64,000 nucleotides of DNA. Origin: Oleiagrimonas citrea (GTDB lineage: Bacteria; Pseudomonadota; Gammaproteobacteria; Xanthomonadales; Rhodanobacteraceae). The translations under genes and the position numbers were made by a program. The stretch covers positions 579,929 through 643,928 of the forward strand of contig NZ_JAAZQD010000002.1 of NCBI RefSeq assembly GCF_012395255.1, in the 5' to 3' direction. Below are positions 42,015 through 54,316 of this stretch, one piece after another (the stretch's first letter is position 1; each line of letters opens with the position of its first letter). The notes beneath the pieces are model-generated. The model saw only the letters and a program-made list of their open reading frames with translations. It was not told where the DNA came from and did not search any database.

Positions 42015-42710
42015 TCAGCCCTCCACGCCGCGCATGTCCGCCGACGCAACGGACGGCAGACGCACCGAATGCGCGATGCAGGCGATAGCGGCGTAGTAGG
42101 TGCCGAGAATCCACAACGACGCCAGCGGCAACGGGGCGTGAAAGCGATCCCATGCCAACAGTGTATCGCTGAGCAGGAACAGCGCCGCACCAGCGGCGGC
42201 GAAGCGCGCACCGCGAGCCTTCGCACCCTGCCCACGCCAGCGCCACGCCCGCCCGATCGCCTGCCCCGCCATGACGCCGATCACGGCGACGTAGGCCGAC
42301 ACCGGCGCGCGCAGCGTCGAAGGCAGATCCGGCCACAACGCGGCGACGACCGTCGCGCCGAGCGCCAGACAGAGCAGCGTCGCCGGCCACCATGCCGGCC
42401 GCCGCACGCCCTGCGCGAAGGCGACCAGGAACGTCAGATGCGCGATCAGGAAACAACCCAATCCGGGCAGGAAAGCGTTCCAGGGCGGCAGCAGGCAGAT
42501 GTCGCCAAGCAGACACCACGCCAACCCGACGACGATCGCTGTGCGGTAGCACGACGACAGCGCCGTCGACACCGACCACGCGCCGACCAGGATCAGCAAC
42601 GTGGCCAGCGGCTTGGCGGCCTGGTACAGCCACAGGCCGCGCTCGCCCAGCAGTGCGCCGACGATCGCCGCGACGACCGCCGGTACGATCAGCCATCGTC
42701 CTCGCGCCAT
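42015..42710 (-). CDS. YhhN/TMEM86 family lysoplasmalogenase homologue
   Basis: A 231 aa membrane protein with about eight helices of the YhhN family, whose characterised members (human TMEM86B, a Legionella enzyme) hydrolyse the vinyl-ether bond of lysoplasmalogens. Family marks are the Asp in LLGDICLLP, AHLTFLVAF, and LLSDTLLAWDRF near the C-terminus. It starts 7 bases after the TonB receptor stop and ends one base before the AGMO-like start, so all three genes are one operon. The start ATG was chosen for this spacing; a frame running 17 codons further upstream overlaps the receptor gene. Confidence 0.82.
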   Translation of the reverse strand: MARGRWLIVPAVVAAIVGALLGERGLWLYQAAKPLATLLILVGAWSVSTALSSCYRTAIVVGLAWCLLGDICLLPPWNAFLPGLGCFLIAHLTFLVAFAQGVRRPAWWPATLLCLALGATVVAALWPDLPSTLRAPVSAYVAVIGVMAGQAIGRAWRWRGQGAKARGARFAAAGAALFLLSDTLLAWDRFHAPLPLASLWILGTYYAAIACIAHSVRLPSVASADMRGVEG

Positions 42711-42717
42711 CACCGGC

Positions 42718-45171
42718 TCAGAAGCGGCCGGACAGGCTGATGCCGTACGTCCGCGGCGCACCCGGAATGTACGTCGGCAGCCCGAACGTCGCGCCGGTGT
42801 TGCCGGCGTCGAGCAGATATTTCTCTCCGGTCAGGTTGCGACCCCATACGCCCACGTCCCAGGCACCGTGATCGAAGGTCATGCCCAGACGCAGGTTCAG
42901 CAGACCGTAGGCCTTCTGGTAGTAATCGGGATTGTTGTCGTCCTCGAAGTAGACCGCCGACTTCCAGTTGTAGCTCGGACGCACGTATAACCCGCGACCG
43001 CCGTCCATCGGGATGTCCCACAGCAGGGCCAGCGAGGCCGAGTTGTCCGGCGTCAGGCGCAACCGGTTGCCGGCCCACTGCTGCGGGTTGCCGTTCTTGT
43101 CGGTGTTGGCGAAGCGCGCGTGGATGTAGTTGTAGTTGAACAGCAGGCTGGCGTGGTCGCTGAGCTTGCCCTGCAGCGACATCTCCAGACCGTGCGCGTT
43201 GGCGCGGCCGGCGTTGCGCACGATGTAGCGCGCGTCCTGGTAGATGGTGCTCTGGAAGTCGCTGTAGCGGTAGCGGTACACGGCCACGTCGTACAGGAAA
43301 CGGCCGTTGGCCGCATCGCCCTTCACGCCGGCCTCGGCGCTGAGCAGGATCTCCGGCGGCAACGTCTCGCTGCCGTCGGCGCTGACCTGGATCACGTTCG
43401 GCTTGCGCCCGCGCGCGACGCTGGCGTAGGCGTTGACGTGATCGCCGATCCGCCACGCGCCGACCAGACGCCCGACCACGCTGGTGAACGTGCCCTGCCC
43501 GGTCACCTTGCCGTCGGTGGGCGCGAACAGGTCGTTCGGCGTCACCGGCATGAAGCCGTTGTTGAGACCGAGAAAACCCAGCGTGCCCGGCACCGGCGTG
43601 TTGTAGACCTGATAGCCGGAACGGATGCGCTCACGCGAGACGCGCACGCCGGCGGTCAGATCGAAGCGGTCGGTGACGTGCCAGGTGCCGTCGGCGAACG
43701 CGTCCAGCGCGCGTGTGTTGCTGCTGTCGGCATAGCCCTCGCTCATATCGGTATTGAACGGCACCGGCATGCTGTACAGCAGCGAAGCCACCGGGTTGAT
43801 CGACGGATACGCCGCCAGCTGCTGGTTCAGCAACTGCTGCACGTAGGGCACCGGCAGGTCCGTCGGCTGCCCCAGCAGCGCGCCCGGCACGTAGCCGGAC
43901 GGGAAGAAGCGCGACAGGCCGTTGACGATGACATACGGGAAGAACTGGCTCTCGTCGAAGTGGATAGTGACGTGTTCCAGCGCGTCGTCCTGGAAGTAGC
44001 TCAGGCCGCCGAACGCTGTCAGCGCCCCGCCGGCGTCGTAGTTGAAGCGGAATTCCTGGCTGAACTGGTGCGAGCGCACATGCGTGTTGATCTCGACCAG
44101 ATTGAACGGCGAACCGTCGGCGTCCAGCTTCTCGGCCGAATCCACGTGGCGGTAGCCGGTAATGCTGGTCAGGCGCCAATCGTCGTTGAGGCGGAAGTCG
44201 CCGAGCATGGTCAGGCCACCGAGCCGGCGGTCGATGCCCAGCTGCTTGCCGCGGTTGAGATCGGCCGGACCCCACACGTCGGTCGAACCGTAGCGGTTCG
44301 GGATCAGGCGGCTGTGGAAATCGGTGCCGGGCGGCGTATCGCGCTGGACGTTGCCGATCAGCGTGATGCTGCTGTCGTCGCCCACCTTGAACAGCAGACT
44401 CGGCCGCACCGCGATGGTGTTCTGACCGTTCAACCGGCCACCGCTGAGGTTCTCGTAATAGCCTTCGTGCGAGGCGCTGTAGACCGCCAGGCGACCGTAG
44501 ACCCGGTCGCTCAGCGGCACATTGGCGAAGCCGCTGAACCGCATCGCCTGGTAGTTGCCGATGCTCAGATCGTAACCGGCCCGGGTCGCGTCGACCGGCT
44601 TGTTCTCGATCAGCGAGATCGCGCCGCTCTCCGCGCCGCGGCCGAACAGCGTGCCCTGCGGACCGCGCAGCACCTCGATGCGCTGCATGTCGAACATCGC
44701 CACGTTGGAGCCCTGCAGGCGGCTGATGTCGACGCCGTCCTGGAAGATCGACACGCGCGAGGTCTGCGTCGCGGCGGTGTCGTCCGAGGTCAGGCCGCGG
44801 ATCTGGTAGCCGGGCGTGTTCGGACTCTGCAGCTCGGCGTTGAAGCCGGGCACGTAGTCGCTGAGATCCTGCGCGTTCTGGATGTTCATGTCCTTGAGGA
44901 ACGTGCCCGAGTACGCCGACATCGCGATCGGCACGTCGGTGACCTGCTGCTCGCGCTTCTGCGCGGTGACGGTGATGCTGTGCAGATTCACCGCCTGCGG
45001 CGTCTCCGAGGCAGACGCGGCCGAAGCCGGGCCATTGTTCGTGGTCTGCGGCGCCGGCGCGTGGCCCGCCAAGGCCGCGCCCGTCGGCAGCAACAGCGCC
45101 AGTCCCACCGCCATCGTCAGCGCACGACGCGCCATCCGTGACGCCCGCGCGCCGGAATGCGAATGCCTCAT
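42718..45171 (-). CDS. TonB-dependent outer-membrane receptor
   Basis: An 817 aa receptor. It has a signal peptide (about 10-36), a TonB box-like HSITVTAQK near 65, a plug domain (DVPIAMSAYSGTFLKD to GRGAESGAISLIENKP), and a long barrel ending SLSGRF with terminal Phe. GGAGGA is seven bases before the ATG. The plug resembles large receptors of the iron-complex/CirA-FecA type, but no siderophore genes are near. Its downstream partners act on ether lipids, so the ligand may be a lipid or a compound released with it. The promoter has an operator-like dyad, not a Fur box. Confidence 0.9.
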   Translation of the reverse strand: MRHSHSGARASRMARRALTMAVGLALLLPTGAALAGHAPAPQTTNNGPASAASASETPQAVNLHSITVTAQKREQQVTDVPIAMSAYSGTFLKDMNIQNAQDLSDYVPGFNAELQSPNTPGYQIRGLTSDDTAATQTSRVSIFQDGVDISRLQGSNVAMFDMQRIEVLRGPQGTLFGRGAESGAISLIENKPVDATRAGYDLSIGNYQAMRFSGFANVPLSDRVYGRLAVYSASHEGYYENLSGGRLNGQNTIAVRPSLLFKVGDDSSITLIGNVQRDTPPGTDFHSRLIPNRYGSTDVWGPADLNRGKQLGIDRRLGGLTMLGDFRLNDDWRLTSITGYRHVDSAEKLDADGSPFNLVEINTHVRSHQFSQEFRFNYDAGGALTAFGGLSYFQDDALEHVTIHFDESQFFPYVIVNGLSRFFPSGYVPGALLGQPTDLPVPYVQQLLNQQLAAYPSINPVASLLYSMPVPFNTDMSEGYADSSNTRALDAFADGTWHVTDRFDLTAGVRVSRERIRSGYQVYNTPVPGTLGFLGLNNGFMPVTPNDLFAPTDGKVTGQGTFTSVVGRLVGAWRIGDHVNAYASVARGRKPNVIQVSADGSETLPPEILLSAEAGVKGDAANGRFLYDVAVYRYRYSDFQSTIYQDARYIVRNAGRANAHGLEMSLQGKLSDHASLLFNYNYIHARFANTDKNGNPQQWAGNRLRLTPDNSASLALLWDIPMDGGRGLYVRPSYNWKSAVYFEDDNNPDYYQKAYGLLNLRLGMTFDHGAWDVGVWGRNLTGEKYLLDAGNTGATFGLPTYIPGAPRTYGISLSGRF

Positions 45172-45266
45172 CGAATGTCCTCCCCAAGATGGAAACGCGC
45201 CGCCGACGGATCGTGGTCGCCGACGTCGGATCGCGATGCGCTCCCCCCGGAACGCGCCACGCATGG

Positions 45267-45312
45267 ATCATAACCAAAGCGCATACGCGGTGAAACGATC
45301 GTTTGTTCCGCG
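45267..45312 (-). promoter_or_regulatory. Promoter and operator-like dyad of the TonB/ether-lipid operon
   Basis: On the minus strand TTCACC (45294-45289), 16 bases, TATGAT (45272-45267). Over the -35 lies a dyad: AAACGATCGTTT (45293-45304) flanked by CGCGG (45286-45290) and CCGCG (45308-45312). It sits in a 237-base divergent region shared with the CpdB gene, so one regulator could serve both. No regulator gene is adjacent. Confidence 0.5.
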
Positions 45313-45408
45313 CCGAGCGCTCACGGGCGGTCGCCTTCCGCGTCGTGACTTGCGAGCGAAACATTCCGATGCTGTGATGGGCCGTCTTCCATCGACTTGC
45401 GCCCCATC

Positions 45409-47397
<1,989 letters not shown>

Positions 47398-47496
47398 TCG
47401 CCATACCGCGCCGCCCGCATGCGGCGGCGCGGCCTCGGTGCCGCCGCCATCGGCGCAAAAACCGGCGACGGCATCCCGCTTATGCCATTTGCTTCA

Positions 47497-47526
47497 TTGA
47501 CCGGCATACGCGCGCAGGATTAGGTT
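47497..47526 (+). promoter_or_regulatory. Promoter of the threonine operon
   Basis: TTGACC (47497-47502), 18 bases, TAGGTT (47521-47526). The leader-peptide ATG begins 6 bases after the -10, so transcription would start at or beside the A of that ATG. The same TAGGTTCG string occurs in the ilv leader promoter. Confidence 0.6.
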
Positions 47527-47532
47527 CGAGTC

Positions 47533-47676
47533 ATGCACATTGACGCGCGCCCGCATCGATTCCTCGATCCTTCGGCTTCCGGCCGAAGCGCGGCGGCGGC
47601 GCGCACCACGACCACGACCATTACGACCACCGGTACCGGTACCACCGGCCCGGGGCAGGTGTTCGTGCGCGACTGA
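47533..47676 (+). CDS. thrL: Threonine operon leader peptide
   Basis: A 47 aa leader ORF whose centre reads TTTTTITTTGTGTT (residues 25-38), 11 threonine codons and one isoleucine, the signature of a thr attenuator peptide. It ends GPGQVFVRD and stops at 47674-47676. Ribosome stalling on these codons when Thr (or Ile) is short would let transcription continue into the homoserine dehydrogenase gene. It is longer than the E. coli leader. It has no Shine-Dalgarno and probably starts at the mRNA 5' end. Confidence 0.85.
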   Translation: MHIDARPHRFLDPSASGRSAAAARTTTTTITTTGTGTTGPGQVFVRD

Positions 47677-47718
47677 TTCCATCACGCAAACGGCCCGCCC
47701 CGCACCGGACGGGGCCGT
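47651..47718 (+). promoter_or_regulatory. Attenuator of the threonine operon
   Basis: CGGGGC occurs at 47651-47656 and again at 47710-47715, and both copies can pair with GCCCCG (47697-47702). This gives mutually exclusive antiterminator and terminator-like stems. ACGGCC (47690-47695) and GGCCGT (47713-47718) offer a further pairing for the second stem. There is no run of T after it, so termination may be weak or factor-dependent. Confidence 0.6.
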
Positions 47719-47768
47719 GACGCGACCCCCGACGATGCAGGACACGGGCCTCTCAGGGAGGCAACACC

Positions 47769-48902
47769 GTGAACATGCACGCATCGCAACTGGACCCCGA
47801 CGGCCTGCAACCGCCGACGGCCGCGCCGACGCCCGCGCTGCGACGGCTGACCGTGGGCGTGGTCGGACCCGGCCGCGTCGGCAGCGCGCTGCTGGAGCAA
47901 TTGCGCGCGGCGCGCGAGCGTCTGCGCCGCGAACAGCACATCGATCTGCATTTGCGCGTGGTCGCCGACAGCCGGCGCATGTGGCTGGACAGCGACGACG
48001 ACGCGCTGAACGCGCGCCTCGGCGGCGCGCAGATCTGGCGACCGTCCAGCCTCGACGATGTCGCGGCCTGCCTGCACGGCGCGCCGGGCGCGGTGATCGT
48101 CGACTGCAGCGCCAGCGAGGCCGTCGCCGCGCGCTACGCCGACTGGCTCGCCGCCGGCCTGCATGTGGTCACCCCGAACAAGCTCGCGCCCAGCGGACCG
48201 CTGCCGCACTGGCGCGCGTTGCAGAACCTGGCCCGCACACAGCGCGTGCAGCTGCGTTACGAGGCCACGGTCGGCGCTGGCCTGCCGGTGGTGCAAACCC
48301 TGCGCGACCTGCTCGACACCGGCGACGAACTGATCGCGCTGGAAGGCATGCTATCCGGCACCCTGGCCTGGCTTTGCTACGCCTACGACGGCCAGCGTCC
48401 GTTCTCCGAGCTGGTGCGCCAAGCCCATGAACTGGGCTACACCGAACCCGATCCGCGCGCCGACCTGGACGGTCTCGACGTGGCGCGCAAGCTGGTGATC
48501 CTGGCGCGCGAAAGCGGTCGCGGGCTTTCCCTCGACGACGTCTCGGTGCAGTCTCTGGTGCCGGACTCTCTGCGCCACGTCGATCGCGAGCACTTCATGA
48601 ATCACCTGCACCTGCTGGACGCCCCCATGGCGGCGCTGCACGCCAAGGCCACCGCCGAGGGCGCGGTGCTGCGGCACATCGGCCGCCTTGATGCGGACGG
48701 CCGCGCGCGCGTCGGTCTGGTTGCGCTACCCGCGGAACACGGCTTCGCGCAGGCACGCGGCGCCGACAACATCGTGCAATTCCACACCCGCCGCTACGCC
48801 GACACGCCACTGCGCGTGCAGGGGCCCGGCGCCGGCCCCGACGTCACCGCCGGCGGCGTGTTCACCGATCTGCTGCGCGTGGCCGCGGAGGCGCGCGCAT
48901 GA
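47769..48902 (+). CDS. Homoserine dehydrogenase (ThrA C-terminal type, no kinase domain)
   Basis: A 377 aa enzyme that reduces aspartate semialdehyde to homoserine. The nucleotide site is [14 protein letters not shown] (28-41), with TPNKLAPSG and the catalytic [12 protein letters not shown] and [33 protein letters not shown] is the substrate segment. The sequence is of the kind found at the C-terminus of bifunctional ThrA/MetL, yet the aspartate kinase and ACT parts are absent. The GTG has GGGAGG seven bases upstream. It overlaps thrB by four bases. Aspartate kinase must be encoded elsewhere, and feedback control by Thr may differ. Confidence 0.9.
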   Translation: MNMHASQLDPDGLQPPTAAPTPALRRLTVGVVGPGRVGSALLEQLRAARERLRREQHIDLHLRVVADSRRMWLDSDDDALNARLGGAQIWRPSSLDDVAACLHGAPGAVIVDCSASEAVAARYADWLAAGLHVVTPNKLAPSGPLPHWRALQNLARTQRVQLRYEATVGAGLPVVQTLRDLLDTGDELIALEGMLSGTLAWLCYAYDGQRPFSELVRQAHELGYTEPDPRADLDGLDVARKLVILARESGRGLSLDDVSVQSLVPDSLRHVDREHFMNHLHLLDAPMAALHAKATAEGAVLRHIGRLDADGRARVGLVALPAEHGFAQARGADNIVQFHTRRYADTPLRVQGPGAGPDVTAGGVFTDLLRVAAEARA

Positions 48903-49843
48903 ACGCGGACATTCGACACGAAGCCTGCGCCTGGGCGCCCGCCAGCGTCGGCAACATCGGCATCGGCTTCGACATCCTCGGCCACAGCCTGGACGGCGCC
49001 GGCGACCGCGCCCGCGTGCGCCGCATCGACGCGCCGCTCGTGCGCATCGACGGCATCGACGGCTGCGTCACCGACCTGCCGCGCGAAGCCGCCGCCAACA
49101 CCGCCGGCCAGGCCCTGATCGCCCTGCGCGAAGCACTGGACCTGCCGTTCGGCTTCGCCGTGCATCTGCATAAGGGCATCGCGCTCGGCTCGGGCATGGG
49201 CGGCTCCGCATCTTCGTGCGTGGCGGCGCTGGTCGCCGCCAACGCGCTACTGGATGAACCGCTGTCACGCGAGGCCCTGTACCCGTTCGCGCTCGACGGC
49301 GAGGCCGTGGCCAGCGGCGGCCGTCACGGCGACAACGTCGGCGGCATGCTGCTCGGCGGGCTGGTGCTGACCACCGAGCAACACCTGATCCGCCTGGACG
49401 TGCCCGACGCCTGGCATTGCGCGCTGGTGCATCCGCACGTCGTGGTGGAGACGCGCCGCGCGCGCGAAGCGCTGTCCGGAGCCTACGCCATCGGCGAGTT
49501 CGTCGCCCAGAGCGCGCACCTGGCGCTGGTGCTGACCGGCTGCCAGCGCGGCGACGCCGGCCTGGTGCGCGACGGCCTGCGCGACGTGCTGGTCGAACCG
49601 CGCCGCGCACCGCTGATTCCCGGCTTCGATGCGGTGAAGCGCGCCGCGCTGGATCACGGCGCGCTCGGCGCCAGCATTTCCGGCGCCGGCCCCAGCGTGT
49701 TCGGCTGGTTCGAGCGACGCGCCGAAGCCGAAGCCGCCGCCGTCGCCATGGCTCGCGCCTTCGCCGATCACGGTCTGGACAGCGACCGCTTCGTCGCGCC
49801 GATCAACGGCCCCGCCGCACGGCTCGAATCATGCGCATCCTGA
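48899..49843 (+). CDS. thrB: Homoserine kinase
   Basis: A 314 aa GHMP-family kinase that phosphorylates homoserine. It opens with [16 protein letters not shown], has the ATP loop [19 protein letters not shown] (about 97-115), and the C-terminal [14 protein letters not shown] motif. Overlaps homoserine dehydrogenase by four bases (ATGA) and thrC by thirteen, so the three enzymes are made from one coupled message under the Thr leader peptide. Confidence 0.95.
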   Translation: MNADIRHEACAWAPASVGNIGIGFDILGHSLDGAGDRARVRRIDAPLVRIDGIDGCVTDLPREAAANTAGQALIALREALDLPFGFAVHLHKGIALGSGMGGSASSCVAALVAANALLDEPLSREALYPFALDGEAVASGGRHGDNVGGMLLGGLVLTTEQHLIRLDVPDAWHCALVHPHVVVETRRAREALSGAYAIGEFVAQSAHLALVLTGCQRGDAGLVRDGLRDVLVEPRRAPLIPGFDAVKRAALDHGALGASISGAGPSVFGWFERRAEAEAAAVAMARAFADHGLDSDRFVAPINGPAARLESCAS

Positions 49844-51129
49844 GCACTCGCGGCGACGTGCCCGCCGTCGGCCTGAGCGCCGCCATCGCCGCCGGACTGG
49901 CGCCGGACGGGGGCCTGTACGTCCCCGCCGCGTTCCCGCGCGCGGACCTCGACGCGATCGCGCCTGACGCCGCGCTGGCCGATATCGCCGCCTGGCTGTT
50001 GCGCCCATGGTTCGCGGGCGACCCGCTGGCCGCGCACCTCGACGCGATCTGCCAGGAGGCGCTGTCGTTCGACACGCCGCTGCGCCCGCTGCCGTGGAAT
50101 GACACCTACCTGCTGGAGCTGTTTCACGGCCCGACCGCTGCGTTCAAGGACATCGGCGCGCGTTTCCTCGCCGCCTGCATGCGCCGGCTGCGTGCGCCGG
50201 ACGATCCGCCGCTGACCATTCTGGTCGCCACTTCCGGCGATACCGGGGCGGCCGTGGGCGCGGCCTTCCATCGCCTGCCGGGCTTTCGCGTCGTCATCCT
50301 GTATCCGGACGGTCGCGTGTCGCCGCGCCAGGCACACCAGCTCGGCTGCTTCGGCGACAACGTGCACGCCTTCCGCGTCGCCGGCAGCTTCGATGACTGC
50401 CAGCGCATGGTGAAGACCGCCCTCGGCGACACGGATCTGCAAGCACGCACACCGCTGAGTTCGGCCAACAGCATCAGCCTGGGCCGCCTGCTGCCGCAGA
50501 TGAGCTACTACGCGCAGGCCGCGCTGCGCCTGCATGCCGAGTACGGCATCGCCCCCGACTTCGTGGTGCCAACCGGCAACCTCGGCAACGCGCTGGCCTG
50601 CGTCTGGGCGCGCGCGATGGGCCTGCCCATCGGCGACATGCACCTCGCTTGCAACGCCAACGCGGTGCTGCCCGACTTCCTCGCCGGCGCGGACTATGCG
50701 CCGCGCGCCAGCGTCGCCACGCTCGCCAATGCGATGGACGTCGGCGCACCAAGCAACGCCGAACGCCTGCGCTGGATGTTCGACGACGAAACCCTGCGCG
50801 CGCGCTTCACCGCGCAGAGCGTCGACGATGCCACCATCCGCAACACCGTGCGCACGTTCGCTGATGCGCACGATCTCATCGTGTGCCCGCACACCGCAAC
50901 CGCACTGCATGTGCTCGCACAGCTTCGCGATGTGGACCCGACGCGCCTGCGCGTCGCCGTGGCCACCGCGCACCCGGCCAAGTTCGAAGGCGTGATCGAG
51001 CCGCTGATCGGTCGTTCCGTGCCGGTGCCTTCCACCCTGGACCATCTGCTGCGTCGCGCTGCCCATGCCGAACCGTTGACGGCGGGCGACGATGCGCTGC
51101 GCGCGGTTTTGCTCGATGGCGGTCGATGA
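49831..51129 (+). CDS. thrC: Threonine synthase
   Basis: A 432 aa PLP enzyme that converts phosphohomoserine to threonine. The N-terminal APDGGLYVP is characteristic. [19 protein letters not shown] carries the PLP lysine, [10 protein letters not shown] binds the cofactor phosphate, and [13 protein letters not shown] is the second conserved loop. The start overlaps the end of thrB by 13 bases. Length and motifs fit the E. coli-type (class I) enzyme. No clear terminator follows before the ilv leader. Confidence 0.95.
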   Translation: MRILSTRGDVPAVGLSAAIAAGLAPDGGLYVPAAFPRADLDAIAPDAALADIAAWLLRPWFAGDPLAAHLDAICQEALSFDTPLRPLPWNDTYLLELFHGPTAAFKDIGARFLAACMRRLRAPDDPPLTILVATSGDTGAAVGAAFHRLPGFRVVILYPDGRVSPRQAHQLGCFGDNVHAFRVAGSFDDCQRMVKTALGDTDLQARTPLSSANSISLGRLLPQMSYYAQAALRLHAEYGIAPDFVVPTGNLGNALACVWARAMGLPIGDMHLACNANAVLPDFLAGADYAPRASVATLANAMDVGAPSNAERLRWMFDDETLRARFTAQSVDDATIRNTVRTFADAHDLIVCPHTATALHVLAQLRDVDPTRLRVAVATAHPAKFEGVIEPLIGRSVPVPSTLDHLLRRAAHAEPLTAGDDALRAVLLDGGR

Positions 51130-51298
51130 CACAACGTGGACAAGCGGTGTCTGCTGGCCGAACAGAGTATGAGGGTGTTCCCGCAGAAGTCGCTGGGTGA
51201 CTTAACGCCACACCATGATGATCCGCACCACATCACGCTCTCACCACGCATATGCAATCTAGCCATATGGACGTCCATCCATCTACACGCACTTTTCG

Positions 51299-51327
51299 TT
51301 GACAGCGCCGAAAACCCTGCGTAGGTT
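51299..51327 (+). promoter_or_regulatory. Promoter of the branched-chain amino acid operon
   Basis: Consensus TTGACA (51299-51304), 17 bases, TAGGTT (51322-51327). The leader ATG at 51336 follows 8 bases later, so the transcript probably starts at the start codon. The TAGGTTCG string is shared with the threonine promoter. Confidence 0.7.
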
Positions 51328-51335
51328 CGGTAGAC

Positions 51336-51488
51336 ATGTCGCAGCACACGCGCCAGCACGAAAACGCCCCGACCGGCTTTGCCCCGGTCCGCGCGCTGCT
51401 GTCGTCACTGCGTGACGTCGCGCTCGTGCGCATCGAGCTAGCCCTAATCCTAGTCGTAGTCATTATTACCAGCGGAGGTGCGGGTTAA
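51336..51488 (+). CDS. ilvL: Branched-chain amino acid operon leader peptide
   Basis: A 50 aa leader ORF ending in ELALILVVVIITSGGAG, a run rich in Leu, Ile and Val. The control stretch uses codons that are rare in this genome: CTA three times, GTA once and ATT twice. It is followed by a strong terminator 39 bases after the stop. Starved ribosomes stalling on these codons would free transcription into leuA and the rest of the operon. No Shine-Dalgarno; likely leaderless. Confidence 0.9.
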   Translation: MSQHTRQHENAPTGFAPVRALLSSLRDVALVRIELALILVVVIITSGGAG

Positions 51489-51526
51489 GGGCACGCGTCC
51501 ACGATTAGCGCAACACGGACACAGTC

Positions 51527-51563
51527 AAAAACCCCGCACCCGGAAACGGATGCGGGGTTTTTT
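51527..51563 (+). terminator. Attenuator terminator of the branched-chain operon
   Basis: ACCCCGCA (51531-51538) pairs with TGCGGGGT (51551-51558), lengthened by A and T runs, followed by TTTTT. It lies between the leader peptide and leuA, as in classical ilv/leu attenuation. Confidence 0.93.
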
Positions 51564-51594
51564 GTTGCCCTTGGCCCGCCCAGCGGAGCCTCGG

Positions 51595-53205
<1,611 letters not shown>

Positions 53206-53260
53206 CGCCGCGCCGCCTTTCCACCCCCGTCACCCCCACGCACAGCCCCGCGAGGACCCC

Positions 53261-54316
53261 ATGAGCGACTCCACCCTGATCTGGCAGAACGGCGCGCTGA
53301 AGCCCTGGCACGAGGCCACGGTGCATGTCAGCGCGCACGCGCTGCACTACGGTTCCTCGGTGTTCGAGGGCGAGCGCGTCTACGCCACCCCCGACGGCCC
53401 GCGCTTCTTCCGCCTGGCCGACCACACTCGCCGCCTGTTCGCCTCGGCACGCGTGTACGGCATCGACATCGGCTACACGCCGGACGAGATCGACAATGCC
53501 TGCCGCGAGGTCGTGCGCGCCAACGGCATGGACTGTGCCTACGTGCGTCCGGTGGTGTTCCGCGGCGCGGGCGGCCTGGGCATCCTGCCCAAGGATGACG
53601 TGGTCGACGTCGCCGTGCTCGCGCTGCCGTGGGGCAGCTACCACGGCGACGCGCGCGAGCAGGGCGCGGACGTGTGCGTGAGCAGCTGGAACCGCGCCGC
53701 GCCGAACACCTTTCCCAGTTGGGCCAAGGCCGGCGGCAACTACCTCAACAGCCAGCTGATCGCACTCGAAGCGCGCCGCGGCGGCTACGCCGAGGGCATC
53801 GCCCTGGGCTGCGACGGCCTGCTTAGCGAAGGCGCGGGCGAGAACCTGTTCCTGGTGCTGAACGGCGAACTGGTCACGCCGCCGACCAGCGCCGGCGTGT
53901 TGGTCGGCATCACCCGCGACAGCGTCATCGCGCTGGCCGGCGAGCTGGGCATCCCCTTCGTCGAGCGCGCACTGCCGCGCGAGGCGTTGCTGTACGCCGA
54001 CGAGATCTTCCTGTGCGGCACCGCCGCCGAGATCACCCCGGTGCGCTCGGTCGACGGCGCGCCCGTCGGTCGCGGCGGCGTCGGTCCGATCACGCGCGCG
54101 CTGCAGGACGCCTTCTTCGGCCTGTTCGATGGTCGCACCGAGGATCGTTGGGGTTGGCTGACCGGGCTGGACGAACCGGTTTCGGCAAGCCTTACGAGTA
54201 ACTCCGAGCATCCGGGGTTTGCCTCCGCGGTCATCCATGACCGCGAAGAGCGAGAAGCGGCCGCCCATGGCCGCACTGTCCGAGAAGCGCCGGATTCGAT
54301 GGAGGCCTCCGCATGA
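53261..54316 (+). CDS. ilvE: Branched-chain amino acid aminotransferase with odd C-terminal tail
   Basis: A 351 aa PLP aminotransferase for Ile, Leu and Val. The class IV fold is clear: [15 protein letters not shown], the PLP lysine in [24 protein letters not shown], and [12 protein letters not shown]. The E. coli enzyme ends at WGWLDQVNQ. Here [11 protein letters not shown] is followed by about 40 further residues encoded partly by two palindromes (54226-54245, 54257-54274), so the tail seems to come from a repeat insertion. GAGGA precedes the ATG. Overlaps leuC by four bases. Confidence 0.93.
   Translation: MSDSTLIWQNGALKPWHEATVHVSAHALHYGSSVFEGERVYATPDGPRFFRLADHTRRLFASARVYGIDIGYTPDEIDNACREVVRANGMDCAYVRPVVFRGAGGLGILPKDDVVDVAVLALPWGSYHGDAREQGADVCVSSWNRAAPNTFPSWAKAGGNYLNSQLIALEARRGGYAEGIALGCDGLLSEGAGENLFLVLNGELVTPPTSAGVLVGITRDSVIALAGELGIPFVERALPREALLYADEIFLCGTAAEITPVRSVDGAPVGRGGVGPITRALQDAFFGLFDGRTEDRWGWLTGLDEPVSASLTSNSEHPGFASAVIHDREEREAAAHGRTVREAPDSMEASA
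54226..54274. repeat. Two REP-like palindromes inside the ilvE 3' end
   Basis: CGCGGTCATCCATGACCGCG (54226-54245) is a 9-base stem with a CC loop. GCGGCC/GGCCGC (54257-54262, 54269-54274) encloses GCCCAT. Both carry an CCAT-type centre, like intergenic palindromes common in Xanthomonadales. They are translated as the ilvE tail. Confidence 0.6.

Noticed and set aside
42718..45171. Fur-regulated siderophore receptor
   Set aside because: No Fur-type GATAAT repeats are seen at the promoter, and there are no siderophore genes nearby; the context is lipid enzymes.
47540..48430. Alternative long frame over the Thr leader and homoserine dehydrogenase
   Set aside because: It is out of frame with both the Thr-rich leader and the dehydrogenase and gives only Arg/Pro/Ala-rich sequence.
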